Assembly (NCBI GenBank): GCA_026390555.1
Contig: JAPLFS010000034.1
Location: forward strand, 1 to 61,836
Source: Pseudomonadota bacterium
Lineage (GTDB): Bacteria; Bdellovibrionota_C; UBA2361; OMII01
Length of the DNA stretch: 61,836 nt
Direction: 5' to 3'
Under the pieces are notes generated by a model. That model had not been told where the DNA came from. It ran no database searches and saw only the letters and a list, made by a program, of their open reading frames with translations. Of this stretch, positions 26,411-34,941 are shown in pieces; positions within the stretch are counted from its first letter, which is position 1, and every line of letters starts with the position of its first letter. Made by a program: the position numbers and the translations under genes.

Positions 26411-28594
26411 TTACCCAATAGGATACCGAAACGACAAGCTCTCTCGTTTGCCAGCTAAGTTCCAAAGCTCAAACTCAAGTGAGATCGGTCGTGGTCGTGC
26501 CGACTCAAAGGTGGCGCTACACGACCAGCTACCATCCTGCAGGGTTACCGAGCAGAGGAGCTTCGGATAACTCTTCCAGGAATCATAACGGGTCTCTCCA
26601 TCATCGAGCAGTATTTCGCACTGCGCGGTTGAATCGGTAAATCCAAGTAGTCGGTAGTGGTGCTGAGGCTCCGCTGAGGTATGAAGCCCTGGGGTAGCCA
26701 TAGGAATCAGGGCGCCAGCTCTAAGAAAGAGCGGAACCTCCTCTAGGGTCGCAGCAACAAAATGATCTCCACCTTGCTGAACTTGCTCTCCAGTCAAGCC
26801 TTGCTCCGTTCCTATCACCTTGAGCCATGGCCCGTTTGGCAGATATACGAGGCGGCCCTGCGTAGCAGCTTTGACAACCGGCGCTACTAGTAGCCACCGA
26901 CCGCACAGGAACTGATCATCATCCAGCCGCTCTGCAGCCTCCTTGAACTCTAGAAAGAGCCCCCTGATGAAAGGCTCACAGTGTAAGGCGCTCTTAATAA
27001 ACTCTGAGTACAGATAGGGCAGGAGCGCATAGCGCATCTTTATCGCAGCGCGACAATGCACGAGCGTCTTATCGTCAAAGGCCCAGGGCTCCTGATTTTT
27101 AGCCCACATCGCCGCATGATTACGAAAGAATGGGGTAAAGGCACTGAGCTGCGTCCAACGCACGAGCATCTCAGCGGTGCAGTCTCCGCTAAATCCTCCC
27201 GTATCTGCTCCGCAGAATAGAAAGCCCGAGAGGTTAAGCGAGATCAACATCTGGATGTTAAGTGAGAGGTGCTCCCACCACGAGTGGTTATCACCGGTCC
27301 ATATCGCCGCATAGCGGTGCATTCCAGGGTAGCTGCTTCTTGAGAGGAGGAAATAGCGCTTTGTTGGATCATCAGCTAAGAGCGCATCAGCAACGGCCCG
27401 CGTCATCTGCGTTCCGAATAGGTTATGCACCTCACGGTTTACAACCTGCTGACCGTTAATAGTGTGTGTAAATTCGTTGTAATACTCCTCCTTATTGATA
27501 ACGCCCTTATCCCAGAGCGTATTCGCCAACTGCTCACCAAAATCGTTGCGCTCATCAAAATGGCGTACCTTCTGTGCGAAATCCTTGAAAGCATCCGGTG
27601 TATAAAAGATGGAGGGTTCGTTCATGTCGTTCCAAAATCCGGCGATGCCCTGCTCTTTGAGTGGCTTATATAGGGCTCCCCACCAGGCGCGCACATCCGG
27701 GCGAAAGAAGTCAGGAAAAACAGAGGGGCCTGGCCAGACGGCTCCAACAAATGCCCCAGCCCCATCACTTCGACGACAAAAGAAGTCGCGCTTCATCCCC
27801 TCGTCATAGACCGAAAAGCCCGGCTCAGCTTTGACCCCAGGATCAAGTATTGAGATGAGCCGAATGCCCTGCTCTTTAAGCTCCATACTTAACTTGGGTA
27901 GGTCAGGAAAGCGCTCCTTATTAACCGTAAAAACCTTGTAATCTTGCATGTAGTGGATGTCCATGTGGATAACGTCACATGGAATATCGTGTTGCTGCAT
28001 CTTTGCGGCTACCTCACGCACCGATCCCTCATCGGGATAACTCCACCGACTCTGGTGATAACCAAAGGCCCAACGGGGTGGAATATACGGGGTACCGGTA
28101 AGAGCTAGGTGCTTTGAAACTATATCCTGTACCGACTCGCCCTCAATAACCGTCAGATAGAACCCGGCTGTTGCAACGCGAATATCCAGGGTGTGCGGAT
28201 CCAGCGCTCCAACATCAACCAATACCTCTCCTGGGGAATCGATAAATATGCCGAGCGGCTTATCACGCAGGATAATCATAAAGGGATGAGATCCGTACAT
28301 CGAGCGCAGAGATGGAATGTGCGTTGGAGAGTCGGTGTTAAAGAGTCGAAACGACTGCCCACGGCAGTTGACGGGTCCGACGTGCTGCCCAAGACCGACC
28401 ACCCCCTCCTGCTCCTCCAGAGCGATTGAAACACGGTAGCCCTGCGATCCGGTCTCTTGCACCAAAAAGCCGCAAGGCAACTGACCAGGGCGCCAGGCCC
28501 ACGTCAGGGGTGAATTAACAAACGCCTCAGTTTGAAAGGGGTTCCCAAAGGAGAAAACAGAGGCGGATGAGATCGGGGTGGATACAGAGACCAT
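26411..28594 (-). CDS. GH31 alpha-glucosidase family enzyme
   Basis: This is a retaining alpha-glycosidase. The catalytic nucleophile is Asp323 in G-F-W-N-D-M-N-E-P, and the acid/base is Asp435 in W-T-G-D-N-H-S-W-W. Other GH31 blocks are present: P-P-R-W-A-F-G-Y-H-Q-S-R-W-S-Y, H-M-D-I-H-Y-M, S-R-S-S-Y-P-G-M-H-R-Y-A and G-A-D-T-G-G-F. The 727-residue length and N-terminal beta domain suit alpha-glucosidases that act on maltose, isomaltose or related glucans. It has no signal peptide, so intracellular glucan turnover is likely. It is preceded by AGGAAAC and a candidate -10 element; its 3' end touches a repeat fragment. It stands alone, with no transporter beside it. Confidence 0.93.
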   Translation of the reverse strand: MVSVSTPISSASVFSFGNPFQTEAFVNSPLTWAWRPGQLPCGFLVQETGSQGYRVSIALEEQEGVVGLGQHVGPVNCRGQSFRLFNTDSPTHIPSLRSMYGSHPFMIILRDKPLGIFIDSPGEVLVDVGALDPHTLDIRVATAGFYLTVIEGESVQDIVSKHLALTGTPYIPPRWAFGYHQSRWSYPDEGSVREVAAKMQQHDIPCDVIHMDIHYMQDYKVFTVNKERFPDLPKLSMELKEQGIRLISILDPGVKAEPGFSVYDEGMKRDFFCRRSDGAGAFVGAVWPGPSVFPDFFRPDVRAWWGALYKPLKEQGIAGFWNDMNEPSIFYTPDAFKDFAQKVRHFDERNDFGEQLANTLWDKGVINKEEYYNEFTHTINGQQVVNREVHNLFGTQMTRAVADALLADDPTKRYFLLSRSSYPGMHRYAAIWTGDNHSWWEHLSLNIQMLISLNLSGFLFCGADTGGFSGDCTAEMLVRWTQLSAFTPFFRNHAAMWAKNQEPWAFDDKTLVHCRAAIKMRYALLPYLYSEFIKSALHCEPFIRGLFLEFKEAAERLDDDQFLCGRWLLVAPVVKAATQGRLVYLPNGPWLKVIGTEQGLTGEQVQQGGDHFVAATLEEVPLFLRAGALIPMATPGLHTSAEPQHHYRLLGFTDSTAQCEILLDDGETRYDSWKSYPKLLCSVTLQDGSWSCSATFESARPRPISLEFELWNLAGKRESLSFRYPIG

Positions 28595-28651
28595 GGTAGT
28601 TTCCTAAGAGAAAAGTAGGGGCAGTATCGCAGAGTGATAGAGATCAGATCA

Positions 28652-28660
28652 ACTATAATA
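28652..28660 (-). promoter_or_regulatory. candidate -10 element for the GH31 gene
   Basis: On the minus strand TATTATAGT follows GGGGTCC, 58 bases before the start codon. It copies the arrangement upstream of gpmI. No good -35 hexamer is seen. Confidence 0.35.
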
Positions 28661-28757
28661 GGACCCCATAGAGCCTGTTTGACATTCCAGGACCCCTCAC
28701 GCACAGTAGTATATAATGTATGAGGTAACTGTTTACTGGGTTAGCTCCTTATACGTT

Positions 28758-28930
28758 AGCCCCTATCAAGGGGCGAGTTTGCGGAGCAAACTGGGGAGAA
28801 AACAATAACTATTCACCCCTAAAATGAGCGTCCCCGTTCAGGGGACGTCAAGAAAGGGTGTCTTGAGGACAGATCGCAAGGTCGAATCCTTATTAATTAC
28901 CAACAAGTTTATACTAGGGTGAATAGTTAA
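28758..28930 (+). repeat. MITE-like structured element, copy 1
   Basis: The element has two parts. The first (28758-28797) holds two hairpins, CCCCT/AGGGG and AGTTTGC/GCAAACT. The second (28806-28929) is bounded by a perfect 13-bp inverted repeat, TAACTATTCACCC and GGGTGAATAGTTA, and contains a CGTCCCC/GGGGACG hairpin followed by CAAGAAAGGG. The whole arrangement recurs in reverse orientation at 48395-48559. The right arm ends 4 bases before the start codon of the RNase gene. It encodes nothing I can see. The remainder of the 28595-28933 gap holds only upstream sequence of the GH31 gene. Confidence 0.85.
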
Positions 28931-28933
28931 CGT

Positions 28934-31075
28934 ATGAGTATCTTTCCTAAGGGGTCCAGCAAGCCCACTACACAAAATCTAAAGAGCCAAGTTAGCGATT
29001 CGGTTATCGATACTAGAGTCGATAGCATAGTTGATAGTATAGTGCAGTTCGAAGATGACGGAGCCGTCATCCTTGCTGTTGTTACGGCGATCAAAAAAGA
29101 CAAACGCACTATTCTTACAATTCGAGGGCGGGAGCTCGATCTCGCCCCACAGCGGCTCTACACCCTGCCAGGCGCAGCAGCATCTATTACAGGCAGCACA
29201 GCAGCTCGAATTGAGGCGTTGAAAGCGTTACAGGGGCGGATTGAGAGCGAGGCTGATGCGCTTAACGTTTCGGAGCTCTGGAGCTTCGTGCAGGATGATG
29301 TGCGTACGTACTCCGTTGCTGAGCTATGTAAGAGCTACTTTGGCTCTGATACGTTAGAGAAACATGCGGGGCTGCGCATAGCGCTGATTAGGGAGCGACT
29401 ACACTTCAAACGTGATAAGGATCTTTTTGAGCCGCGCGTGGCTGCTGTTGTTGATGATCTTAAGTGTGCCGAGGAGGCCAAGAGAAAGAAGGCGCAGGTT
29501 AGAGAGATTACGGTTGAGTTTTTAGCCAAGCGAAAACAGGATAGCACGCTCCCTATTCCGCTTGAAATTAGAGATAATATTCAACTGCTAGAGGAGGTCG
29601 CCGCTGGTATTCAACATACCGAGCCTGCACGACAGAAGGAGGGCAAGGAGCTCGTGCACCTAGCTATGCAGCTTCTAAAACTCCCCGAAAATACCTCTCC
29701 CGAGAAACAGGCCTTTGAGATCCTATTGACGATTGGACATTTTGAGCGCGATACAAACCTCTCTTTTATCAGGCACCGTATTCCTGTCCAGCATGAGGCT
29801 CGCGCGGTGCTAGAGGGCGAAAGCCTGGTTATTCCAAGTGAGATAGCGGATTTCCCCGAGCATGAGCGATCGTTTCGTGAGGACCTTACCCGCTTGCGAG
29901 CAATAACTATTGATGACGTTTCTACCCAGGATATGGACGATGCGATCTCGCTCGAACAGACGCAGGACGGCTATCAGTTAGGGATTCATATCACCGATGT
30001 AGCATGGGCTGTGCTGCCAGAAACCTATCTAGATTTCGCCGCTAGAAGGCGTGCCACCTCTATCTACAGCGCCGATCAGACAGTTAATATGTTGCCGAGC
30101 GAGCTCTCTGAATCAAAGCTGAGCTTAAAGCAGGGGGCTGTTAGGCCAGCTCTTTCGGTGATCCTCTCAATGGATCGATCGTTTGAGGTACTGAGCTCGC
30201 GTATTACGCCTGCATTTATCAAGGCAGCCGAGCGTTATAGCTACGATCAGGTCGACCATCTACTAGAGCAGGGGGATAGCACCCTCTTGCTGCTGCACGA
30301 CATAGCGGCAGCGTGTGAGGAGCGGCGCATTCGCAAGGGCGCAACACGTGTTCACAAGCGCGAGGTCGTGCCGTTTAAGGAAGAGGACGGCTCTATTCGC
30401 CTACTTGAGATCGAAGAGGACGGCCCCGCACGCATGCTTGTCTCAGAGATGATGGTATTGGCCAACTCGATTATGGCGCAGTTCGCGGCAACACACGGAA
30501 TCCCAGTGCTCTTTAGAGGGCAGGAGCGAGCTGAGGGAGCCAAAGAGGGAGCCAAAGATGGAGCGACAGAGGAGCTTGTGCCGGAGGGGCCAGCCAAGGA
30601 TTTCTCTGCTCGCACGAAGCTTAAAAAATCCAGCACATCATGTGAGCCCCGTTCGCATGCGGGACTTGGGCTTGATGCCTACATCCAGGCTACCTCACCG
30701 ATCCGACGGTATATGGATCTCTGTCATCAGAGACAGTTTATCTCGTTCTTTAGAACATCAAAACCGTGGGTAACACGGCCTGAATTCGAGCTTATAGCGA
30801 AGGAGGTTGAGGGGCATCTACAGGCCGCAACGGTTGCGAGTCGTGAGACGAGGCGCTATTGGCTGCTGCGCTATCTTGAGCAACGTGAGCGTGGCAAGGC
30901 CATAGCTGGCACGGTCGTACGGCTTGATCTTAAAACCCCCCTAATTGAGCTTGATGAGATCTACATTACACTTTTTGCGCGAGTCCCTAAGGGAACAAAG
31001 CTAGGAGACCATGTATCACTTAAGATCTCAGCGATAGATCCGCACACTGAATATGTGCGGCTAGAGGCCGTATAG
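28934..31075 (+). CDS. RNB-domain exoribonuclease (RNase II/R, cyanobacterial type)
   Basis: This enzyme degrades RNA processively in the 3' to 5' direction. The catalytic metal site D327-x5-D333-x-D335-D336 (in I-T-I-D-D-V-S-T-Q-D-M-D-D-A) matches the RNase II quartet exactly, and R-G-Q, S-H-A-G-L-G-L-D-A-Y and T-S-P-I-R-R-Y-M-D-L follow. The layout has an N-terminal domain of about 280 residues with predicted winged-helix parts, an RNB core and a short C-terminal OB/S1-like end; the R-G-Q and G-L-G-L-D-x-Y-x-Q-A-T-S-P-I-R-R-Y blocks are like the cyanobacterial and chloroplast enzymes rather than E. coli Rnb or Rnr. An E-G-A-K-rich low-complexity loop near 520-540 is peculiar to it. No ribosome binding site is visible, since the MITE-like element ends just before the ATG. 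It converges on the ABC gene, 12 bases apart. Confidence 0.88.
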   Translation: MSIFPKGSSKPTTQNLKSQVSDSVIDTRVDSIVDSIVQFEDDGAVILAVVTAIKKDKRTILTIRGRELDLAPQRLYTLPGAAASITGSTAARIEALKALQGRIESEADALNVSELWSFVQDDVRTYSVAELCKSYFGSDTLEKHAGLRIALIRERLHFKRDKDLFEPRVAAVVDDLKCAEEAKRKKAQVREITVEFLAKRKQDSTLPIPLEIRDNIQLLEEVAAGIQHTEPARQKEGKELVHLAMQLLKLPENTSPEKQAFEILLTIGHFERDTNLSFIRHRIPVQHEARAVLEGESLVIPSEIADFPEHERSFREDLTRLRAITIDDVSTQDMDDAISLEQTQDGYQLGIHITDVAWAVLPETYLDFAARRRATSIYSADQTVNMLPSELSESKLSLKQGAVRPALSVILSMDRSFEVLSSRITPAFIKAAERYSYDQVDHLLEQGDSTLLLLHDIAAACEERRIRKGATRVHKREVVPFKEEDGSIRLLEIEEDGPARMLVSEMMVLANSIMAQFAATHGIPVLFRGQERAEGAKEGAKDGATEELVPEGPAKDFSARTKLKKSSTSCEPRSHAGLGLDAYIQATSPIRRYMDLCHQRQFISFFRTSKPWVTRPEFELIAKEVEGHLQAATVASRETRRYWLLRYLEQRERGKAIAGTVVRLDLKTPLIELDEIYITLFARVPKGTKLGDHVSLKISAIDPHTEYVRLEAV

Positions 31076-31087
31076 CCCTGGCCGAAT

Positions 31088-33115
31088 TTAGAACTCCAGC
31101 GAGCCGCGCTTAGATTCGTCAAAATAGGCCTCGGCCTGTTTGCGGTACACGCGCGCATATTCACCACCGCTATTGAGTAGCGCCTGATGGCTTCCGATCT
31201 CCTTAATAGTGCCCCCTCCTAGCACGATAATCAGGTCACAGTTGCGCAGTTGATCGAGCTTATGAGTTACAAGCGCGAAGGTTCTTTCGCCGGGGAAGTT
31301 AAAGAGCGCGCGAGTTACCTCGATCTGCATATCTGGATCAAGCTTGGCGGTATGTTCGTCGAGTGAGCAGAATCTGGCCCCAGTTGCGATGGTGCGTGCA
31401 ATACAGATCAGTTGTTGTTGCCCACCTGAGAAGCTCTTTCCATTTTCGAACTGTGCTCCACTAATGGTCTGAAGACCGAGCGGTTTATCATGAAATAGGA
31501 TCTCTCGTATGCCGAGTTTGTCTATCACCTTAGCAGCCTGCATACCACCACACTCCGGCCTGACCCCTAGTTCGATGATCTCCTCAATTGAGAGTCCGGG
31601 AAATGACTCATAGTCCTGAGTTAGGTGGGCACCGAAGATACGGGTTGTTTTGAGGTCGTGACCACCAACCAGGACCCGGCCTGATGAGGGCTCAAGTCGC
31701 CCCGAAAGGAGTTTTATCAGGGTTGATTTACCCGCGCCGTTCTGACCGATGATTCCAACCTTTGAGCCGGCTGGAATAACGATCTGACCGGGAATTTGCA
31801 ACGTATCTCGTTTTGAACCTGGGTAGCGTAGTTTAATATCCTCGAGCACGATCTCAGGGGCTTGATCCAGCACCTGAAATTGCTTGCCATCATGTAATTT
31901 TTTAGAGATGTCGAGCAGCTGATAGCGCAGAGAGGCGAACTCAAGCTTTGTAACCTGACGACTAAAAAGATCGGAGATAAAGTTAATCTCTCCCTTTATC
32001 GAATAGAGTGAGTATACCAGCCAGAGACAGATGGCCGGAGAGATCTCGCCCAAGACCGCTCCCATGACAACCCCTGCATACGATATGGCAGTTAAAGCTT
32101 CACACCCATAGTCAGAGAAGAGATCGTCGGCCAGGTTTTTAATCGTAGCAGCGCGCCGTAATGCATAGCTAGCGCGGCTCCACTCCATTACCTTGTCTAC
32201 TAGGCGCTTTGAGGCTGAGAGTAAACTCAGATCGGTTAGGCCGCTATGGTTAAGTAGCGAGGTGCGCCCGTAGTTAATGCGTTGATCGAATGTTGAAGCT
32301 TCGTCCTCGGCCTCAATCGACCGCGCTGAGCAACGCACAGCGCAGCGATAGGCCAAGAATCCTCCGATAAAGGCAGGAACGGTCCATAGGCCATGACCAC
32401 TCAAAAAAATCGCCCCTGTTGTTACCGCGAGTTCGATCGCCTGCTTGCTGCCCTGGAAGGTGCCCTCTACCAGGGCGCGAATGGAGTATTCGTTGCGCCT
32501 GATCTTTGTTAGGATTTTCTGAACATCACGGCGCTCGACTACCTCAGGAGAAAGGTTTGTAGTGGCGTTAAAGATAGACTCGGATAGATAGGGCTCGATC
32601 TTCTCAGTGTGTTTCTCGGAGGCCACGTCCTCTTTGAATTGAAAGTAACGGTATGTAACAGCGGTCGCAAGGCTGATCGCAAGCCAGGTGAAAACGGAGT
32701 TAATCGCCGCTGGGTTGTTGGCCACCTCGCCTGTCAGTCCGAGGGTTTGTGAAGTCGCATAGGAGCTGGCAACGATAGCAACTGCTCCAGCGGTGGTGTA
32801 CGCAAGCCGCTTCGACCAGGTATCCTTTGTTTCATTCCACGCTTCTTTTATGCTGCGTAGATAGTCTTTAAAAAGGGAGCGGTCGCCGGTGCTCTTGATT
32901 AGTTGAGAGACGGCCTGTTCGGGTGCGGTTTGATGTGGTTGTAGCGATTCGGTTGTAGGGGGAGTTGATTGAGCAGGCTTTGGTAATTCAAGGTGCTCAA
33001 TAGTATCACTGAGGCTCTTTGCAGTTATCCCGCTCCCCTGAGCTTCAGGGGGGGGGATCTGTGAGCGTTGCAGCGGCAATCCATCGTAGGGTGACGTTTG
33101 CTCGATTGAACTCAT
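31088..33115 (-). CDS. ABC exporter, fused membrane and ATPase domains
   Basis: A hydrophilic Pro-rich N-terminal region (residues 1-100) is followed by an ABC-exporter membrane domain (about 105-395). The ATPase domain has Walker A G-Q-N-G-A-G-K-S-T (457-465), Q-loop L-T-Q-D-Y, signature F-S-G-G-Q-Q-Q, Walker B F-C-S-L-D-E and H-loop L-V-T-H-K. It is a half-transporter that must dimerise. The substrate is unknown; exporters of this form carry lipids, peptides or drugs. The helices are less hydrophobic than usual, and the N-terminal extension is unusual. It stands alone and convergent with the RNase gene. Confidence 0.85.
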   Translation of the reverse strand: MSSIEQTSPYDGLPLQRSQIPPPEAQGSGITAKSLSDTIEHLELPKPAQSTPPTTESLQPHQTAPEQAVSQLIKSTGDRSLFKDYLRSIKEAWNETKDTWSKRLAYTTAGAVAIVASSYATSQTLGLTGEVANNPAAINSVFTWLAISLATAVTYRYFQFKEDVASEKHTEKIEPYLSESIFNATTNLSPEVVERRDVQKILTKIRRNEYSIRALVEGTFQGSKQAIELAVTTGAIFLSGHGLWTVPAFIGGFLAYRCAVRCSARSIEAEDEASTFDQRINYGRTSLLNHSGLTDLSLLSASKRLVDKVMEWSRASYALRRAATIKNLADDLFSDYGCEALTAISYAGVVMGAVLGEISPAICLWLVYSLYSIKGEINFISDLFSRQVTKLEFASLRYQLLDISKKLHDGKQFQVLDQAPEIVLEDIKLRYPGSKRDTLQIPGQIVIPAGSKVGIIGQNGAGKSTLIKLLSGRLEPSSGRVLVGGHDLKTTRIFGAHLTQDYESFPGLSIEEIIELGVRPECGGMQAAKVIDKLGIREILFHDKPLGLQTISGAQFENGKSFSGGQQQLICIARTIATGARFCSLDEHTAKLDPDMQIEVTRALFNFPGERTFALVTHKLDQLRNCDLIIVLGGGTIKEIGSHQALLNSGGEYARVYRKQAEAYFDESKRGSLEF

Positions 33116-33232
33116 ACCAGCGGCTAGCTCTGTATCTAAACAAGGTTTTAATCATTGGTGATACCATAGTAATAGGGTGAATGCGAGCATCTTTAGAGCT
33201 CGATTGGCATTAAGGGCAAGACATAATCTCCT

Positions 33233-33261
33233 TTGATATTAGATGGTTATAACGATACTAT
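33233..33261 (+). promoter_or_regulatory. candidate sigma-70-type promoter of the envelope lipoprotein operon
   Basis: TTGATA (33233-33238), a 17-base spacer and TACTAT (33256-33261) precede the operon. The resulting leader would be about 155 bases. The rest of the 308-base gap before 33424 shows no gene. Confidence 0.5.
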
Positions 33262-33423
33262 GGGGCTAATAAGCCTTCTATTGCCGATAGGTGCCAGTAG
33301 ATTATTACCAGCTAGTGGGCATGTTATGGATTTATTTAGATCTAAGTTATCAAGGAACCATCGGATCTGAACGAGGTATATGAAGTGAATAAGATGAAAC
33401 TTATACCTGAAGTAGGATAGGGG

Positions 33424-34869
33424 ATGGGATTTATGATCAAGCTATCCAAGAAAAGCATCTCGCTATTATTAACTCTCTTGCTTGCAAATGGCTGTGCGGG
33501 CACCCTTCAAAAGGTCGTTGGTGCTGGTTCAGAGGTCCCAGGGCTAATGGAAGATCTGGCCGCAGGCGAAACGGTTACGGTAGATACCGTTCTGTCGAGC
33601 GATATCAATGGTGATGACGCTGTGCTCGCTCGCGCAGAACGTGGGCGCATTGCTCAGATACAGGGAGACTCTGTAGCGAGTGTGCCAGAATTTAAGGGTG
33701 CTATTGAAAAAATCAAGGAGCTTGAGGAGCGCGCAAAAATTAGTGCCAGCGATGTAGGCGCACACGGCGCAGCTTTAGTTATTAACGATAATCTGATCCC
33801 CTACGAGCCAGCAGGGTTTGAGAAGGTGCTTGTATACCATTTTCAAGCCCTCAACTACCTTATGCAGGGTAAACTTGAAGCTGCTGGTGTTGAGGTGCGA
33901 CGAGCAAATGCTGAGCAGGTGCGTGCCTTAAAAGAGCATCAGCAGGAGCTTACCAAGGCAGAGGGGCAGGCCCGAGAGAAGGGATTCGCCACCTCTGATT
34001 TTGTTGCTGGAATTAATCAGAGTTTAGGTGACTCGCAAGCTGTAGCTGCTCTCGTAAAAAATTCATTCCAAAATGCCTATACCTTCTACATGTCAGCGGT
34101 CGTGCACGAGTTGATGAATGAGTCGAATGACGCCTATATAGACTATAAAAAAGCGTTGGAGATCGCCCCAGAGAATGGGTTTATTCAGCGTGATGTGGCG
34201 CGCTTAGCGAAGTCGCTCTCGATGACGGATGATATCAGTAAGTTTTCGAAGCGCTTTCCAGAGGCATTTGCTGCCGCAAAGGGGCGTGATAAGGCAAAGA
34301 CAGAGGTTATCGTCTTATTTGAGGATGGCCTCGTGCCGGGCAAATCGTCGTTCTCTTTTCCGATCCCTATTCCGATTCCAGGCGCACCAGGGTTAACCAC
34401 CGTTTCCATCCCGACGTTCGAAGCCTCGGTATCTCCGGTTTATCCAGTTATTCTTAAGGTGGGTGATATCGAGCTGGCACGCAGCCAAAGGATCTGTGCT
34501 ATAGATGCCCTCGCTGTAAAGGCTTATGAGGAGAGCGCTCCCGCAATGATTACTCGTCAGGTAATCAGGGCCGCAATTAAAGGGGCGGCATCATCACTTG
34601 CCTCGCAGCACGGAGGTGAGTGGGGCGGAGTGGCGGTATCTGCATTCAATACAGTCACCGAAAATGCAGATATTCGCAGTTGGAGAAGCTTGCCCCAAAA
34701 CGCACAGGTCCTCCGAGCTCAGGTCGATCCAGGGTCTACCATTGAACTGGTACATGAGGGATCTGGCGCGAGTGGATTGCTCGTGTTACCTAACGAGGCT
34801 GGTAAGAGGGTTGTCGTTCGCGCTACGTGCGTGGGCTCACGACTTTTCGTGCAGTATGTCGCCGATTAG
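33424..34869 (+). CDS. COG3014-like outer-membrane lipoprotein
   Basis: A signal peptide ends in lipobox L-A-N-G-C (Cys24), so the protein is lipid-anchored. The 481-residue body has a helical TPR-like part (F-Y-M-S-A-V-V-H-E-L, then D-A-Y-I-D-Y-K-K-A-L-E-I-A-P-E-N-G) and a later beta-rich part with V-I-V-L-F-E-D-G-L-V-P-G-K, a pattern I associate with COG3014 proteins. It opens a five-gene operon ending in lpoB, and that linkage to lpoB/ycfL is the best clue to an envelope role. Two in-frame ATGs (33424 and 33433) are possible starts. Confidence 0.75.
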   Translation: MGFMIKLSKKSISLLLTLLLANGCAGTLQKVVGAGSEVPGLMEDLAAGETVTVDTVLSSDINGDDAVLARAERGRIAQIQGDSVASVPEFKGAIEKIKELEERAKISASDVGAHGAALVINDNLIPYEPAGFEKVLVYHFQALNYLMQGKLEAAGVEVRRANAEQVRALKEHQQELTKAEGQAREKGFATSDFVAGINQSLGDSQAVAALVKNSFQNAYTFYMSAVVHELMNESNDAYIDYKKALEIAPENGFIQRDVARLAKSLSMTDDISKFSKRFPEAFAAAKGRDKAKTEVIVLFEDGLVPGKSSFSFPIPIPIPGAPGLTTVSIPTFEASVSPVYPVILKVGDIELARSQRICAIDALAVKAYEESAPAMITRQVIRAAIKGAASSLASQHGGEWGGVAVSAFNTVTENADIRSWRSLPQNAQVLRAQVDPGSTIELVHEGSGASGLLVLPNEAGKRVVVRATCVGSRLFVQYVAD

Positions 34870-34941
34870 AAGCCAGGTAGATAGAAAAAAGCTTTTTGAC
34901 GGAAAAGAAATGCTTTAATATTTTTCTAAAAAGGAGACGCT

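Noticed and set aside
26259-26465. 68-codon minus-strand frame between the photolyase remnant and GH31 gene
   Set aside because: It overlaps the GH31 3' end and a repeat fragment, and has no ribosome binding site or family match.
28958-28990. Alternative start inside the RNase gene as the certain start
   Set aside because: No downstream start has a clear ribosome binding site either, so the ATG at 28934 was kept with a note.
30530-30640. Foreign insertion in the RNB domain of the RNase (E-G-A-K repeats)
   Set aside because: The region corresponds to a variable loop in cyanobacterial-type enzymes; it is low-complexity but within expected length.
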